In this document: one piece after another, positions 44,881 through 53,454 of the stretch
How the letters are laid out: every line of letters starts with the position of its first letter
How positions within the stretch are numbered: position 1 is the first letter of the stretch
Assembly (NCBI GenBank): GCA_013298695.1
Contig: JAAFIS010000001.1
Location: 372,001 to 436,000, forward strand
Reading direction: 5' to 3'
DNA: 64,000 bases
Source: Betaproteobacteria bacterium
GTDB lineage: Bacteria > Pseudomonadota > Gammaproteobacteria > Burkholderiales > Casimicrobiaceae
The notes under the pieces: generated by a model
Seen by the model: only the letters and a program-made list of their open reading frames with translations
What the model was told of the DNA's origin: nothing
Database searches by the model: none
Position numbers and translations under genes: made by a program

Positions 44881-45687
44881 TCAAAACTTAAGCTCGCCTG
44901 GCAAATACTTGGCCAGTAAGTCTTCGTAATACGGCTTCACATCTTCGAGCTTCGGGCGATTCGGATTTTTCGAATACAAATCATACGGATTGAAGCGCTG
45001 CACCCAGGGTTTCATCGCATCATCTTGCGCGTTGCACAGATGCTGATACTCATGTTCTTTGTGCCACGCATAGAAGCTGTGGAAGCGAATCATGTACAGC
45101 GCTTCCATCGGCAGATACGGTTGCAGCATGTGATACAGATATTCATCATGCCCCCAACTCATATGCACGTTTTCTAGTCCACAGTTCGCTGAATACACGC
45201 CGTATTTCGTTTGCAGTTCGGGCGTTTTTGAATCGGGATTGAGCGCGAAGAATTCGCTGTACACATTCTTATCGGAGTAACCGCAGCCGGTTGGAAACGT
45301 GTCGCCAACGACCGCCCATTGCGGTTCGCCAAACAAGCAAAGCACTTTACCCAGATCGTGAATAAATCCTGTGAGCACCATCCATTCCGGCTCGCCATTC
45401 GCGCGCATTGCCTCCGCGGTTTGCACGAGATGATCGATTTGCGGGAGTGCGATGTCAGGGTCGCTGTCGTCCACCAGTGTGTTCAGAAAATCGAGCGCGG
45501 CCCATGGCGTCATTGTCTGTCGATTAAATTGCAGATACTGCGCTTTCTTTTCGAGCACGAAGGCGTATGTTTGCTTCGCATGATTTTCACGATAGAACTC
45601 GCGCACGGTATCAACCGCGTCGGCGCGCTGCGGCTTCGTGTAATCGCGGTATGCGGTTTTGATTTCTTCGGCGGCTAGTGCGTCCAT
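44881..45687 (-). CDS. myo-Inositol oxygenase
   Basis: The 268-residue product matches the di-iron enzyme that converts myo-inositol to D-glucuronate. Expected iron ligands are all visible: H86 (QIDHLVQTAE), H110-D111 (FIHDLGKVL), H180 (SWGHDEY), H203 (RFHSFYAWH) and D236 (NPYDLYS). Other conserved segments are LFGEPQWAVVGDTFP and MTPWAALDFLNTLVDDSDPD. The enzyme is best known from animals, plants and fungi and is scattered in bacteria. No other inositol genes are adjacent. Confidence 0.93.
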   Translation of the reverse strand: MDALAAEEIKTAYRDYTKPQRADAVDTVREFYRENHAKQTYAFVLEKKAQYLQFNRQTMTPWAALDFLNTLVDDSDPDIALPQIDHLVQTAEAMRANGEPEWMVLTGFIHDLGKVLCLFGEPQWAVVGDTFPTGCGYSDKNVYSEFFALNPDSKTPELQTKYGVYSANCGLENVHMSWGHDEYLYHMLQPYLPMEALYMIRFHSFYAWHKEHEYQHLCNAQDDAMKPWVQRFNPYDLYSKNPNRPKLEDVKPYYEDLLAKYLPGELKF

Positions 45688-45725
45688 GCTTGTAATCCTG
45701 TGTAGGCGCGGGTACGCGCGTAAAT

Positions 45726-46250
45726 TTATGTCTCCGCGAGCTTCTTCAAGTTCGCAAGCCCCGCTTCGAAATCAGGCCCGACCAGTCGATCCATGAAAAA
45801 ACCGAACCAACGGTTGAGCGGATTCATTCCGGCGTCGCCCGACATCGACCAAATCACTTTGGTGCCGTTGCCAGCGGGCTCCAGTTTCAACACGCCGGGT
45901 GAAGGGCTCATGCCTTCCATTTGAAACGCGTAGGTGAGTTGTTTATTGGGCTCAGCAGCGGTGAATTCCATCATGCCATTGCCCTCGGTTTTGCTCTTCC
46001 AAGCCCACTTTGCACCCGCGCCTGCTTCGGGCCCGCTGTAGGTCAATTGCATATTCGGATCGCGCTGATTCCACACCGTCCAACGCTTCCACTCTTTCAC
46101 GTTGTTCAGAAATGGAAATATTTTTTCTGCGGGTGCGTTGATGGTCGTGCTGCGTTGTGCAGAGTAGGCGCTTGGCAGCAGAAACCCCGCGAGTAACAAC
46201 AATACGATCAAGCCGATTAGATACATCACTATTTTGAGTGCAATGCGCAT
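45726..46250 (-). CDS. SRPBCC-family protein with N-terminal membrane anchor
   Basis: The 174-residue protein has a hydrophobic N-terminal segment (MYLIGLIVLLLLAGFLLP, about 9-27) and a START/polyketide-cyclase-like domain (STTINAPAEKIFPFLNNVKEWKRWTVW in part, ending DFEAGLANLKKLAE). Proteins of this kind bind hydrophobic ligands; the ligand is unknown. It lies 38 bp upstream of the inositol oxygenase gene on the same strand, so co-transcription is possible. Confidence 0.87.
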   Translation of the reverse strand: MRIALKIVMYLIGLIVLLLLAGFLLPSAYSAQRSTTINAPAEKIFPFLNNVKEWKRWTVWNQRDPNMQLTYSGPEAGAGAKWAWKSKTEGNGMMEFTAAEPNKQLTYAFQMEGMSPSPGVLKLEPAGNGTKVIWSMSGDAGMNPLNRWFGFFMDRLVGPDFEAGLANLKKLAET

Positions 46251-46370
46251 GGCGGTTTTCCTTTTTCCTCACAGACATCTATATGTGTACCCAAGCTTGA
46301 ATTTTGCGCTGTTTTGAGCAAATACGCTACATTGCGCGCTCGCTGCACCGCAGCGTCAACCCGTGAACTG

Positions 46371-46393
46371 TGGGCGCGTTAGATGCGCGCCCA
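46371..46393. promoter_or_regulatory. Strong hairpin upstream of the livK-like gene
   Basis: TGGGCGCG (46371-46378) and CGCGCCCA (46386-46393) form a perfect 8-bp stem with a 7-nt loop, 32 nt before the ATG. It could be an operator or a leader structure. There is no T run, so a terminator is less likely. Confidence 0.4.
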
Positions 46394-46425
46394 ATGTCGG
46401 GAACTTCTCTTGACTACCTTCTCTT

Positions 46426-47622
46426 ATGAAAACGAAATCGTTCCTCCTCGCAGCTCTTATCGCCGCCGTTGGCTTGCCGGCGTCGGCGCAATCGACCATC
46501 AAAATTGGTGAGATCAACAGCTACAAAGCGCAGCCAGCGTTTCTTGAGCCCTACAAAAAAGGCTGGGAACTCGCGCAGGACGAAATAAACGCTGCGGGCG
46601 GTGTGAACGGCAAGAAACTCGAAACGATTTTTCGCGATGACAACGCGACGCCGGGTGACGCGGTGCGCGTGGCTGAAGAACTCGTATCGCGCGAAAAAGT
46701 TGCGTTGGTTTCAGGGACGTTCCTCTCCAACGTCGGCTTGGCAGTGGGCGATTTTGCGAAGCAACGTAAGGTGCTGTTCATTGCGTCTGAGCCGCTCACC
46801 GACAAGCTCACCTGGGCGACGGGCAACGACTACACCTTCCGCCTGCGCGCAAACACCGCGATGCAAACCGCGATGCTTGTGCCCGAAGCCGCAAAGCTGA
46901 ATAAAAAGCGCTGGGGCATCGTGTATCCAAACTACGAATATGGCCAGTCGGCCGCGAACTGGTTCAAGAAATACATGACTTCGCAATCGACATCCGGCAT
47001 CGAATTCGTGGAGCAAGCCGCGCCGCTCGGCAAGATTGATGCAGGCTCGGTCGTGCAAGCGATGCTCGATGCAAAAGTGGATGCCGTGTTTAACGTGACG
47101 TTCGGCGCGGATTTGCAGAAGTTCGTGCGAGAGGGCAACACACGCGGCTTGTTCACCAATCGCCCCGTAGTGAGTTTGCTCTCTGGCGAGCCTGAGTATT
47201 TAGACACGCTCAAAGACGAAACACCAGCGGGTTGGATCGTCACCGGCTACCCGGTGATGGAAATCAACACGCCCGAACACAAAGCGTTTCGCGACGCCTA
47301 TCAAAAGAAATACAACGACTATCCGCGCTTGGGTTCGGTCGTCGGCTATGCAACGGTGAAATCGATCGCCGCGATGCTAAAAAAATCAGGCTCAACCGAC
47401 GTTGCAAAAATGCAAGGTGCGATGAAAAATCTTGAAGTGATGTCGCCGTTTGGAAAAATCACGTGGCGTGCGCAAGATCATCAATCGACGATGGGCGCGT
47501 ACGTCGGCAAGCTCGCGAAAAAAGACGGTAAGGGCGTGATGGTGGATTGGCGGTATGTCGACGGCAAAACGGTGCAGCCAACGGATGACGAAGTGAAGCG
47601 TTTGCGGGCAAGCGCGAAGTAA
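46426..47622 (+). CDS. livK: Branched-chain amino acid-type ABC transporter substrate-binding protein
   Basis: The 398-residue binding protein has a signal peptide (ending GLPASAQ) and a type I periplasmic-binding fold: IKIGEINSYKAQPAFLEPYKKGWELA, NAAGGVNGKKLETIFRDDNATPGDAVRVAEEL, SGTFLSNVGLAVGDFA, and WGIVYPNYEYGQSAANWFK. It heads the liv-type cluster with the fused permease and two ATPases. The substrate may be a branched-chain amino acid, an amide or an aromatic acid; motifs do not decide. Confidence 0.9.
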   Translation: MKTKSFLLAALIAAVGLPASAQSTIKIGEINSYKAQPAFLEPYKKGWELAQDEINAAGGVNGKKLETIFRDDNATPGDAVRVAEELVSREKVALVSGTFLSNVGLAVGDFAKQRKVLFIASEPLTDKLTWATGNDYTFRLRANTAMQTAMLVPEAAKLNKKRWGIVYPNYEYGQSAANWFKKYMTSQSTSGIEFVEQAAPLGKIDAGSVVQAMLDAKVDAVFNVTFGADLQKFVREGNTRGLFTNRPVVSLLSGEPEYLDTLKDETPAGWIVTGYPVMEINTPEHKAFRDAYQKKYNDYPRLGSVVGYATVKSIAAMLKKSGSTDVAKMQGAMKNLEVMSPFGKITWRAQDHQSTMGAYVGKLAKKDGKGVMVDWRYVDGKTVQPTDDEVKRLRASAK

Positions 47623-47650
47623 GTTTTAGAGTTCATCTTCTGTAGTCATC

Positions 47651-47734
47651 GCCCAATCTAGTTGGGCGATACCATCGTTTTTATAGATTATCAATATGTA
47701 GTCAAATAGCAGTCATCGCCAAAACAATTTGTGT
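47651..47734. repeat. Twin-core palindromic intergenic element, copy 8, inside the liv-type operon
   Basis: Cores GCCCAATCTAGTTGGGC (47651-47667, arms of seven bases) and GCCAAAACAATTTGTGT (47718-47734) are 67 bp apart. ATTATCAA is at the family register. It separates the binding-protein gene from the permease gene, so it could uncouple their expression, for example by RNA processing or attenuation. Confidence 0.72.
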
Positions 47735-47799
47735 TATCACTGATGTAGTTGGAATGCGGCAAGACGTATGTCTACTTGCATTCGATATGCTCGCAACGC

Positions 47800-49677
47800 A
47801 TGACCGCTCTCCTCGTTCAAACACTTAACGGCCTCGCTGCCGCATCGTCGCTATTTCTCGTCGCGGTGGGTTTGTCACTCATCTTCGGCGTCACGCGCAT
47901 CGTGAATTTCGCGCATGGCTCGTTCTATATGTTGGGCGTATACATCGCGTACTCGGTGGCGACGTACTTTGGAAACGCTTTTGGTTTTTGGGGTGGCGTG
48001 CTTGCTGCCGGTGTTGCGGTTGCGTTGCTCGGTGTAATCGTCGAAGTCGCGATCTTGCGCCGGATTTACGCTGCACCGGAGCTGCTGCAATTGATCGCCA
48101 CCTTCGCGCTCGTGCTCATCATCAAAGATGCTGCGCTCTACATTTGGGGGCCTGAAGATTTGCTCGGACCGCGCGCGCCGGGATTCACTGGCGCCGTGGA
48201 AATTTTCGGAAGACCATTTCCAACTTACGATTTGCTCCTGATCGTGCTTGGCGTTGCGATGCTCTTCGCGTTGACCACGTTTATTAAGCGAACGCGTTTT
48301 GGATTGTTGCTACGCGCAGCGACTGAAGATCGCGAGATGACAGACGCGCTCGGCGTGAATCAGAAATTGTTGTTCACCGCCGTGTTCGCACTCGGCTGCT
48401 TCCTTGCGGGGTTCGGCGGCGCGCTGCAATTACCGCGCGAACCAGCGACGCTGAACATGGATTTGAACATCATCGCGGACGTGTTCGTCGTTGTTGTTAT
48501 TGGTGGATTGGGTTCACTGTATGGCGCGTTCGTTGCCGCAGTGATTATCTCGCTGGTGAAAGCGTATTGCATCGGTCTTGGAAACGTCGCGATGTTTGGC
48601 GTCGAATTTGAGTTCAGCAAACTCACACTTGTTGCTGAATTTATCGTGATGGCGCTGGTGCTCGTGTTCAAACCCAACGGCTTGTTCGGTAGGCCGTTTT
48701 CACATCCGCGCGCGAGTGAAGTGATCGAAACACCCATCGGAAAACCTTCGAACGTGCAATACGCTACGTTGCTCGTCGGGCTTATGCTCGCCGCTTCGCT
48801 ACCGTTGGTGTTCGATGAATACACTTCGGTGCTCGCAACGGACGTATTGATCTTTGCGCTCTTCGCTGCGAGTCTAGGGCTCATCATTGGGACGGCGGGC
48901 TTGGGCTCGTTTGGCCATGCCGCGTATTTCGGTCTCGGTGCATACGGTGCGGCGCTTGCTGCGAAAGCGGGCTTTGGTTTTGCGCCTTCGCTTGTCTGCG
49001 GCGTTGCGCTCTCACTGACCGCATCGATCGTGTTCGGCTGGTTCTGCGTGCGGCTCTCCGGCACTTACATGGCGATGCTCACGCTCGCCTTCGCGCAAAT
49101 CGTGTGGTCGATTGTTTTTCAGTGGGACGCGGTCACCGGCGGCAGCAACGGGATCGTCGGCGTGTGGCCGCCGGAGCTATTTTCTGATCGCGACAATTTC
49201 TACTGGCTCGCACTTGCGCTCTGCGGTGCGGGCGTGCTGTTCTGTTGGTGGATTGTTTACACGCCATTGGGCTACGCGCTACGCGCCTCACGCGACTCGC
49301 AGGTGAAGGCGCACGCGATTGGGCTCTCGGTGATGCGTTTGCAGTGGGCGGCGTTCGCATTGGCAGGCGCGCTGGGCGGTGTGGCCGGAGCAATCTACGC
49401 ATTCTCTAAAGGCAGCATCTCGCCGGATGTTTCTGCGATTCCGCGCTCTGTTGACGCGCTCGTGATGGTGTTGCTTGGCGGTATCAACACGCTGCTTGGG
49501 CCCGTAGTTGGTGCTGCTGTGTTCACGTGGCTACAAGACACGCTCGCGCGATCGACCGAATACTGGCGCGCGGTGCTCGGTGCGATTATTTTGTTGCTTG
49601 TGATGGTGTTTCCAAAGGGGATTGTGGGATCGATCCAATCGCTCACGGCTTCTATGAAAAAACGGAGCGCCGCATGA
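47800..49677 (+). CDS. Fused LivH-LivM ABC permease
   Basis: The 625-residue protein joins two permeases usually made separately. Residues 1 to about 300 are LivH-like (LIFGVTRIVNFAHGSFYMLG, LGVNQKLLFTAVFALGCFLAG, VIGGLGSLYGAFVAA). Residues from about 320 are LivM-like (GLIIGTAGLGSFGHAAYFGLGAYGAALA, YTPLGYALRASRDSQVKAHAIG, LGGINTLLGPVVGAAVF). The start is ATG 47800. Its stop overlaps the livG start in ATGA. A fused form is known in some proteobacteria, and it fixes the two subunits at 1:1. Confidence 0.93.
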   Translation: MTALLVQTLNGLAAASSLFLVAVGLSLIFGVTRIVNFAHGSFYMLGVYIAYSVATYFGNAFGFWGGVLAAGVAVALLGVIVEVAILRRIYAAPELLQLIATFALVLIIKDAALYIWGPEDLLGPRAPGFTGAVEIFGRPFPTYDLLLIVLGVAMLFALTTFIKRTRFGLLLRAATEDREMTDALGVNQKLLFTAVFALGCFLAGFGGALQLPREPATLNMDLNIIADVFVVVVIGGLGSLYGAFVAAVIISLVKAYCIGLGNVAMFGVEFEFSKLTLVAEFIVMALVLVFKPNGLFGRPFSHPRASEVIETPIGKPSNVQYATLLVGLMLAASLPLVFDEYTSVLATDVLIFALFAASLGLIIGTAGLGSFGHAAYFGLGAYGAALAAKAGFGFAPSLVCGVALSLTASIVFGWFCVRLSGTYMAMLTLAFAQIVWSIVFQWDAVTGGSNGIVGVWPPELFSDRDNFYWLALALCGAGVLFCWWIVYTPLGYALRASRDSQVKAHAIGLSVMRLQWAAFALAGALGGVAGAIYAFSKGSISPDVSAIPRSVDALVMVLLGGINTLLGPVVGAAVFTWLQDTLARSTEYWRAVLGAIILLLVMVFPKGIVGSIQSLTASMKKRSAA

Positions 49678-50423
49678 CGCCCGCGCTCGACATCCTAGGT
49701 CTCAAAAAATCCTTCGGCGGCGTCGCTGCTGTCAAAGGCATCGATTTCAATGTGAACGCAGGCGAAGCGGTCGCGCTTATCGGTCCGAACGGCGCTGGAA
49801 AAACCACTTGCTTCAATCTCATTAACGGGCAACTCAAACCCGACGCAGGCAGCGTTTCGCTCTTTGGAGAAAACATTACTTCGCGAAGCCCCGAAGCGCT
49901 TTTCCGTGCAGGCGTCGCGCGCACCTTTCAAATCACCGCGACGTTTGCCACGATGACCGTGCGAGAAAACGTGCAGCTCGCGCTGATGAGTCACAACGGT
50001 AGCGCAACCAAAGTCTTCTGTTTCGCAACCTCGCAACACGCGGCGCGCGCCGACGTTTTGCTCAACGACGTCGGTTTGCAATCGCAATCCTCGCGCCCAT
50101 GTGCAGAACTTGCTTACGGCGATCTGAAACGCCTCGAACTCGCCGTCGCACTCGCGAACGATCCGCGCTTGCTCTTGATGGACGAACCCACCGCTGGCAT
50201 GTCACCACAAGAGCGCGATGGACTCATGCAACTCGCGCTCACGGTGTGTCGTGAACGCAAGCTCGCGCTCTTGTTTACTGAACACGACATGGATGTGGTT
50301 TTTAAATTTGCGGATCGCATCATTGTGATGAATCGCGGGCGCTTGATCGCGCAAGGCAGGCCGGATGAAGTTCGCGCAAATGAAGAGGTGAGGAAAGTCT
50401 ATTTGGGAAGCACGCATGTCTGA
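49674..50423 (+). CDS. livG: ABC transporter ATP-binding protein LivG
   Basis: The 249-residue ATPase has Walker A GPNGAGKT, the LivG-typical FNLINGQLKPDAGSV and VARTFQITATFATMTVREN, and Walker B LLLMDEPTAGMSP. The signature region ELAYGDLKRLELAVAL replaces LSGGQ, usual for LivG. ATG 49674 overlaps the permease stop by 4 bp. Its 3' end overlaps livF by 8 bp, so the three genes are translationally coupled. Confidence 0.94.
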   Translation: MTPALDILGLKKSFGGVAAVKGIDFNVNAGEAVALIGPNGAGKTTCFNLINGQLKPDAGSVSLFGENITSRSPEALFRAGVARTFQITATFATMTVRENVQLALMSHNGSATKVFCFATSQHAARADVLLNDVGLQSQSSRPCAELAYGDLKRLELAVALANDPRLLLMDEPTAGMSPQERDGLMQLALTVCRERKLALLFTEHDMDVVFKFADRIIVMNRGRLIAQGRPDEVRANEEVRKVYLGSTHV

Positions 50424-51135
50424 GCCGTTGCTTGTCGTCAAAAAGTTGAACGCTCGCCTCGGCGCTGCACAGCTTTTGTTCGACGTGAGTTTCGAAGCGA
50501 GAGCAGGCGAGGTGCTCGTACTCGTAGGGCGAAACGGTGCTGGAAAAAGCACGACGCTCAAAGCGGTCATGGGACTCGCTTCGATAAGCAGAAAAGGGCT
50601 CAGTGGCGAGATTACGTTTGCAGGTCAATCGATCATCGGGCGTGAAGCTCACGAAATCGCTCGCTTGGGGCTAGGTTACGTGCCTGAAGAGCGACGTATC
50701 TTCACCGATCTCACCGTCGCCGAAAACCTTGAAGTCGGACGCATGCCTTCGCGAACGAATGTGAGCGATGCGCCGCGCTGGAGCGTTGAGCGCGTATGCG
50801 AACTCTTTCCAAAGCTCGCTGAGATGTTGGATCGCCCCGGCGGACACATGTCTGGCGGTGAACAACAGATGCTCACCATTGCGCGCACGCTGATGGGCAA
50901 CCCGCGCGCGATATTGCTAGATGAACCGTCGGAAGGTCTCGCACCTATCGTTGTCGAACGCATCGCCGAGAGCATTAAGGCGCTTAAACGCGAAGGGCTT
51001 TGCGTGATCTTGTCCGAACAGAACATGCAATTTGCGAGCGCTGTTGCTGATCGTGCCGCATTGATTGAGCGGGGCACAATGACCGCTAGCGGAACCTTTG
51101 CCGAGATCTCCGCGAGCATGGTTTCTGTTGGCTAG
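50416..51135 (+). CDS. livF: ABC transporter ATP-binding protein LivF
   Basis: The 239-residue ATPase has Walker A GRNGAGKS, the LivF-typical LGYVPEERRIFTDLTVAENL, signature MSGGEQQMLTIARTLM and Walker B ILLDEPSEGLAP. It completes the transporter with LivG and the fused permease. A 172-bp gap without a clear terminator separates it from the trypsin-like gene. Confidence 0.95.
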   Translation: MSEPLLVVKKLNARLGAAQLLFDVSFEARAGEVLVLVGRNGAGKSTTLKAVMGLASISRKGLSGEITFAGQSIIGREAHEIARLGLGYVPEERRIFTDLTVAENLEVGRMPSRTNVSDAPRWSVERVCELFPKLAEMLDRPGGHMSGGEQQMLTIARTLMGNPRAILLDEPSEGLAPIVVERIAESIKALKREGLCVILSEQNMQFASAVADRAALIERGTMTASGTFAEISASMVSVG

Positions 51136-51307
51136 ACGCTGTATTGCGGGAAACTGATTGCGCTAAGGTTCGCTACCGACGCGTATAGAAATCGTCTAGT
51201 CGAAGAGGTCAAACCAGGCGAAAAGTAGTGGTGAACTGAGAGTAATTCATCGATGAAATGGACTTGCACACTGTCGTGCAAATTCAAACAGTCAATGGAG
51301 TTACATC

Positions 51308-52738
51308 ATGAATGACTTTACCGATATCGTTTCCTCCGGCATGTCGAGCGGCGGCAACACTGCAACCGCCGACGAGTTTGGTTCATCCACAAGTTATACG
51401 CCTAGCAAAGCGCAATCGACACCCCGTCAGCAACCGCCCTTCAAATACGGCGCCGCTCCGGTCAGTGCGAAAAACATGAAAGGCGAAGTCGTTGGTGACA
51501 CTTCAGTGCCTACCTCGACTAGCTTCGAATCAAGCGGCAGCAATGATCCGTTCGCTGAGGTTGGCTCTGCGGGTGGCTCAGAGAGCACCGCTGACACTGC
51601 GGAAGCTTCACCAGAAGCGCTTGCGAGCGCCGCAAGCAATCAAGGAGCACGCTCTGATCTTCCCGCTGAATATGTGCGCGCTGAGAGCGACGCCGAGTCG
51701 GGTAGCGATGCTGAGTTTCTCGCGGAAGTGGGCGAAGCGCACGCTCCAGGCGGCAACCAGGAGTTTCTGCCGTTGCTCGCTGCAGCAATCCCAACGCTCA
51801 TTTCTACGGTGGGCCCAGCGCTTGCAAAGGCGGTCATGAATAAGGCCTCGCCGCGGGTCAAGCGTGTGATCACTGCGGTCGGGCAAGCCGCACCAAAGGT
51901 ATTGCCGCAGATCCTGCCGAAGGGTGCTATGCCCAGCGGCGCAGGTTCGATCATCGCGACCCTCATTCGTTTGCTACAGCAACAAAACAGTAAAGAGTCC
52001 AGCGGCGAATTTGGCGAAACCGAAGGCAGCGTTGATGAAGCTCTCGCCGCCGAGGTCGCCCAAGCGATGGAAGTCATCATCGGCAATGACGACCGCGTAC
52101 GAATCACCGCAACCAACAATCAGCATTGGCGTCGGGTGTGCGCTTTGCGCATTACCTTTCCTAACGGTGCGGTGTTTCGCGGAACCGGATTTCTTATCGG
52201 TCGCCGCGCAGTTGCTACTGCGGGGCACTGCGTATACCTACCGGGTCAGGGCGGTTGGGCAAAATCGGTTGAAGTCATTCCCGGCATGAACGACTCAACG
52301 CGTCCCTTCGGCTCAGCGACGTCATCTAACCTGCGCTCAGTTGCTGGATGGACACAGCAAGGAAAACCAGAGTGTGACTATGGCTGCATCGTTCTTCCCG
52401 AAGGAAGCTTCCGCGGCGCGAATCTGGGTGCATTTGGTTTCGGCGCTCTGCCTGCACCGGCCTTGGTTGCGCAACCCGCGATTCTTGGCGGCTACCCAGG
52501 TGACAAACCGTTTGCGCAGCTCTGGGGCATGTCGCGCACAATCAAAACTGTGAACCCCGCAACGCTTGTGTACGACATCGACACGGTCGGCGGCCAAAGC
52601 GGCGCGCCGGTGTATGTGATTCGCAATAATCAGCGCATCGTTGTTGGAATTCACAATTACGGCGCGGGCGCGGGAAACTCAGCAACACGAATCACGGCAC
52701 CCGTGTATTCAGTGCTCAACGCGTGGAGCGCACTCTAG
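51308..52738 (+). CDS. Trypsin-like serine protease with long N-terminal region, no signal peptide
   Basis: The 476-residue protein has a polar, low-complexity N-terminal region (1-150) and a hydrophobic/amphipathic helical segment (about 152-222). The C-terminal S1B/V8-like protease domain carries the full triad: H307 (ATAGHCVY), D357 (CDYGCIVL) and S431 (GGQSGAPV). There is no signal peptide, so it is probably made as a cytoplasmic precursor or exported by an unusual route. It is followed after 100 bp by a CarboxypepD-reg-like gene. Confidence 0.85.
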   Translation: MNDFTDIVSSGMSSGGNTATADEFGSSTSYTPSKAQSTPRQQPPFKYGAAPVSAKNMKGEVVGDTSVPTSTSFESSGSNDPFAEVGSAGGSESTADTAEASPEALASAASNQGARSDLPAEYVRAESDAESGSDAEFLAEVGEAHAPGGNQEFLPLLAAAIPTLISTVGPALAKAVMNKASPRVKRVITAVGQAAPKVLPQILPKGAMPSGAGSIIATLIRLLQQQNSKESSGEFGETEGSVDEALAAEVAQAMEVIIGNDDRVRITATNNQHWRRVCALRITFPNGAVFRGTGFLIGRRAVATAGHCVYLPGQGGWAKSVEVIPGMNDSTRPFGSATSSNLRSVAGWTQQGKPECDYGCIVLPEGSFRGANLGAFGFGALPAPALVAQPAILGGYPGDKPFAQLWGMSRTIKTVNPATLVYDIDTVGGQSGAPVYVIRNNQRIVVGIHNYGAGAGNSATRITAPVYSVLNAWSAL

Positions 52739-52838
52739 GTGTTGCAGGCGATGGCGAGCTGTCGGCTCGCAATCGTCGCTTAACTCAACCCGAGGAGGCA
52801 GCGCGCGCGTTGTCTCCTTTTTTGATGCAGGTGAAAAC

Positions 52839-53396
52839 ATGACTTCGACCATTCAAGGATTTGTAGCCTCCGCGCCAAGCGGAGTTAGAGCGCCTGCCGT
52901 GCCAGTGTCGCTTGCGACCAGCGGCGCAGTGAATCCAATTTCAATTACAACGGATCGCGAAGGCTGGTTTGCGTTCACGCAACTGCCCGCGGGGCGCTAT
53001 CGAGTATCAACCCCGGGTGCGCGCAGCGAGGAAATCGCACTCGATCGATACAGCACCATCACGCTTGAACTGGCGATTCCCGAATACAACACGCGCGAGC
53101 ACGGTTCGATCGCCGGTAAAGTGGTTGCAGTAACAACGGGATATCCGATAGAAAACGCGAGCGTAATGGTGCTTCACGGCGCCGGTTCTGCGCCCGACAT
53201 TGCTCCGCTCACCAACGCGCAGGGGCGGTTTTCTCTGGAGGGCCTAGCGGCGGGAGAATGGCGTCTTCGCGTATTCGCACCGTCAGGGCAGACTGCGACG
53301 CCGCGCATTGAAGTTCGAGCGAATGAAACCGCAATGGTGACGGTGGTCATTGGTGGCGACAGTGACAATTGCGGGTGTACTTACAACATGGAATGA
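52839..53396 (+). CDS. Two-domain CarboxypepD-regulatory-like beta protein
   Basis: The 185-residue product has two Ig-like regulatory repeats of about 85 residues each. Both show the pattern TDREGWFAFTQLPAGRYRV / TNAQGRFSLEGLAAGEWRL. The tail is DNCGCTYNME with two cysteines. It has no signal peptide. ATG 52839 follows CAGGTG; a frame extending to 52641 lies inside the protease gene. Such domains often mediate binding in or near peptidases. Its place after the trypsin-like gene suggests it is a partner or target. Confidence 0.78.
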   Translation: MTSTIQGFVASAPSGVRAPAVPVSLATSGAVNPISITTDREGWFAFTQLPAGRYRVSTPGARSEEIALDRYSTITLELAIPEYNTREHGSIAGKVVAVTTGYPIENASVMVLHGAGSAPDIAPLTNAQGRFSLEGLAAGEWRLRVFAPSGQTATPRIEVRANETAMVTVVIGGDSDNCGCTYNME

Positions 53397-53420
53397 CCCG
53401 CGCTGTGAAGCAAATAGATA

Positions 53421-53452
53421 GCGACCACCGGGTGTAATCCCGGTGTGCTCGC
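53421..53452. terminator. Hairpin between convergent genes, possible terminator
   Basis: CACCGGG and CCCGGTG (53426-53432, 53439-53445) form a perfect stem, extended by GCGA/TCGC outside it. A T-rich stretch (53455-53463) follows about 10 nt later on the plus strand but overlaps the end of the convergent gene. It would end the trypsin-like transcription unit. Confidence 0.5.
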
Positions 53453-53454
53453 AG

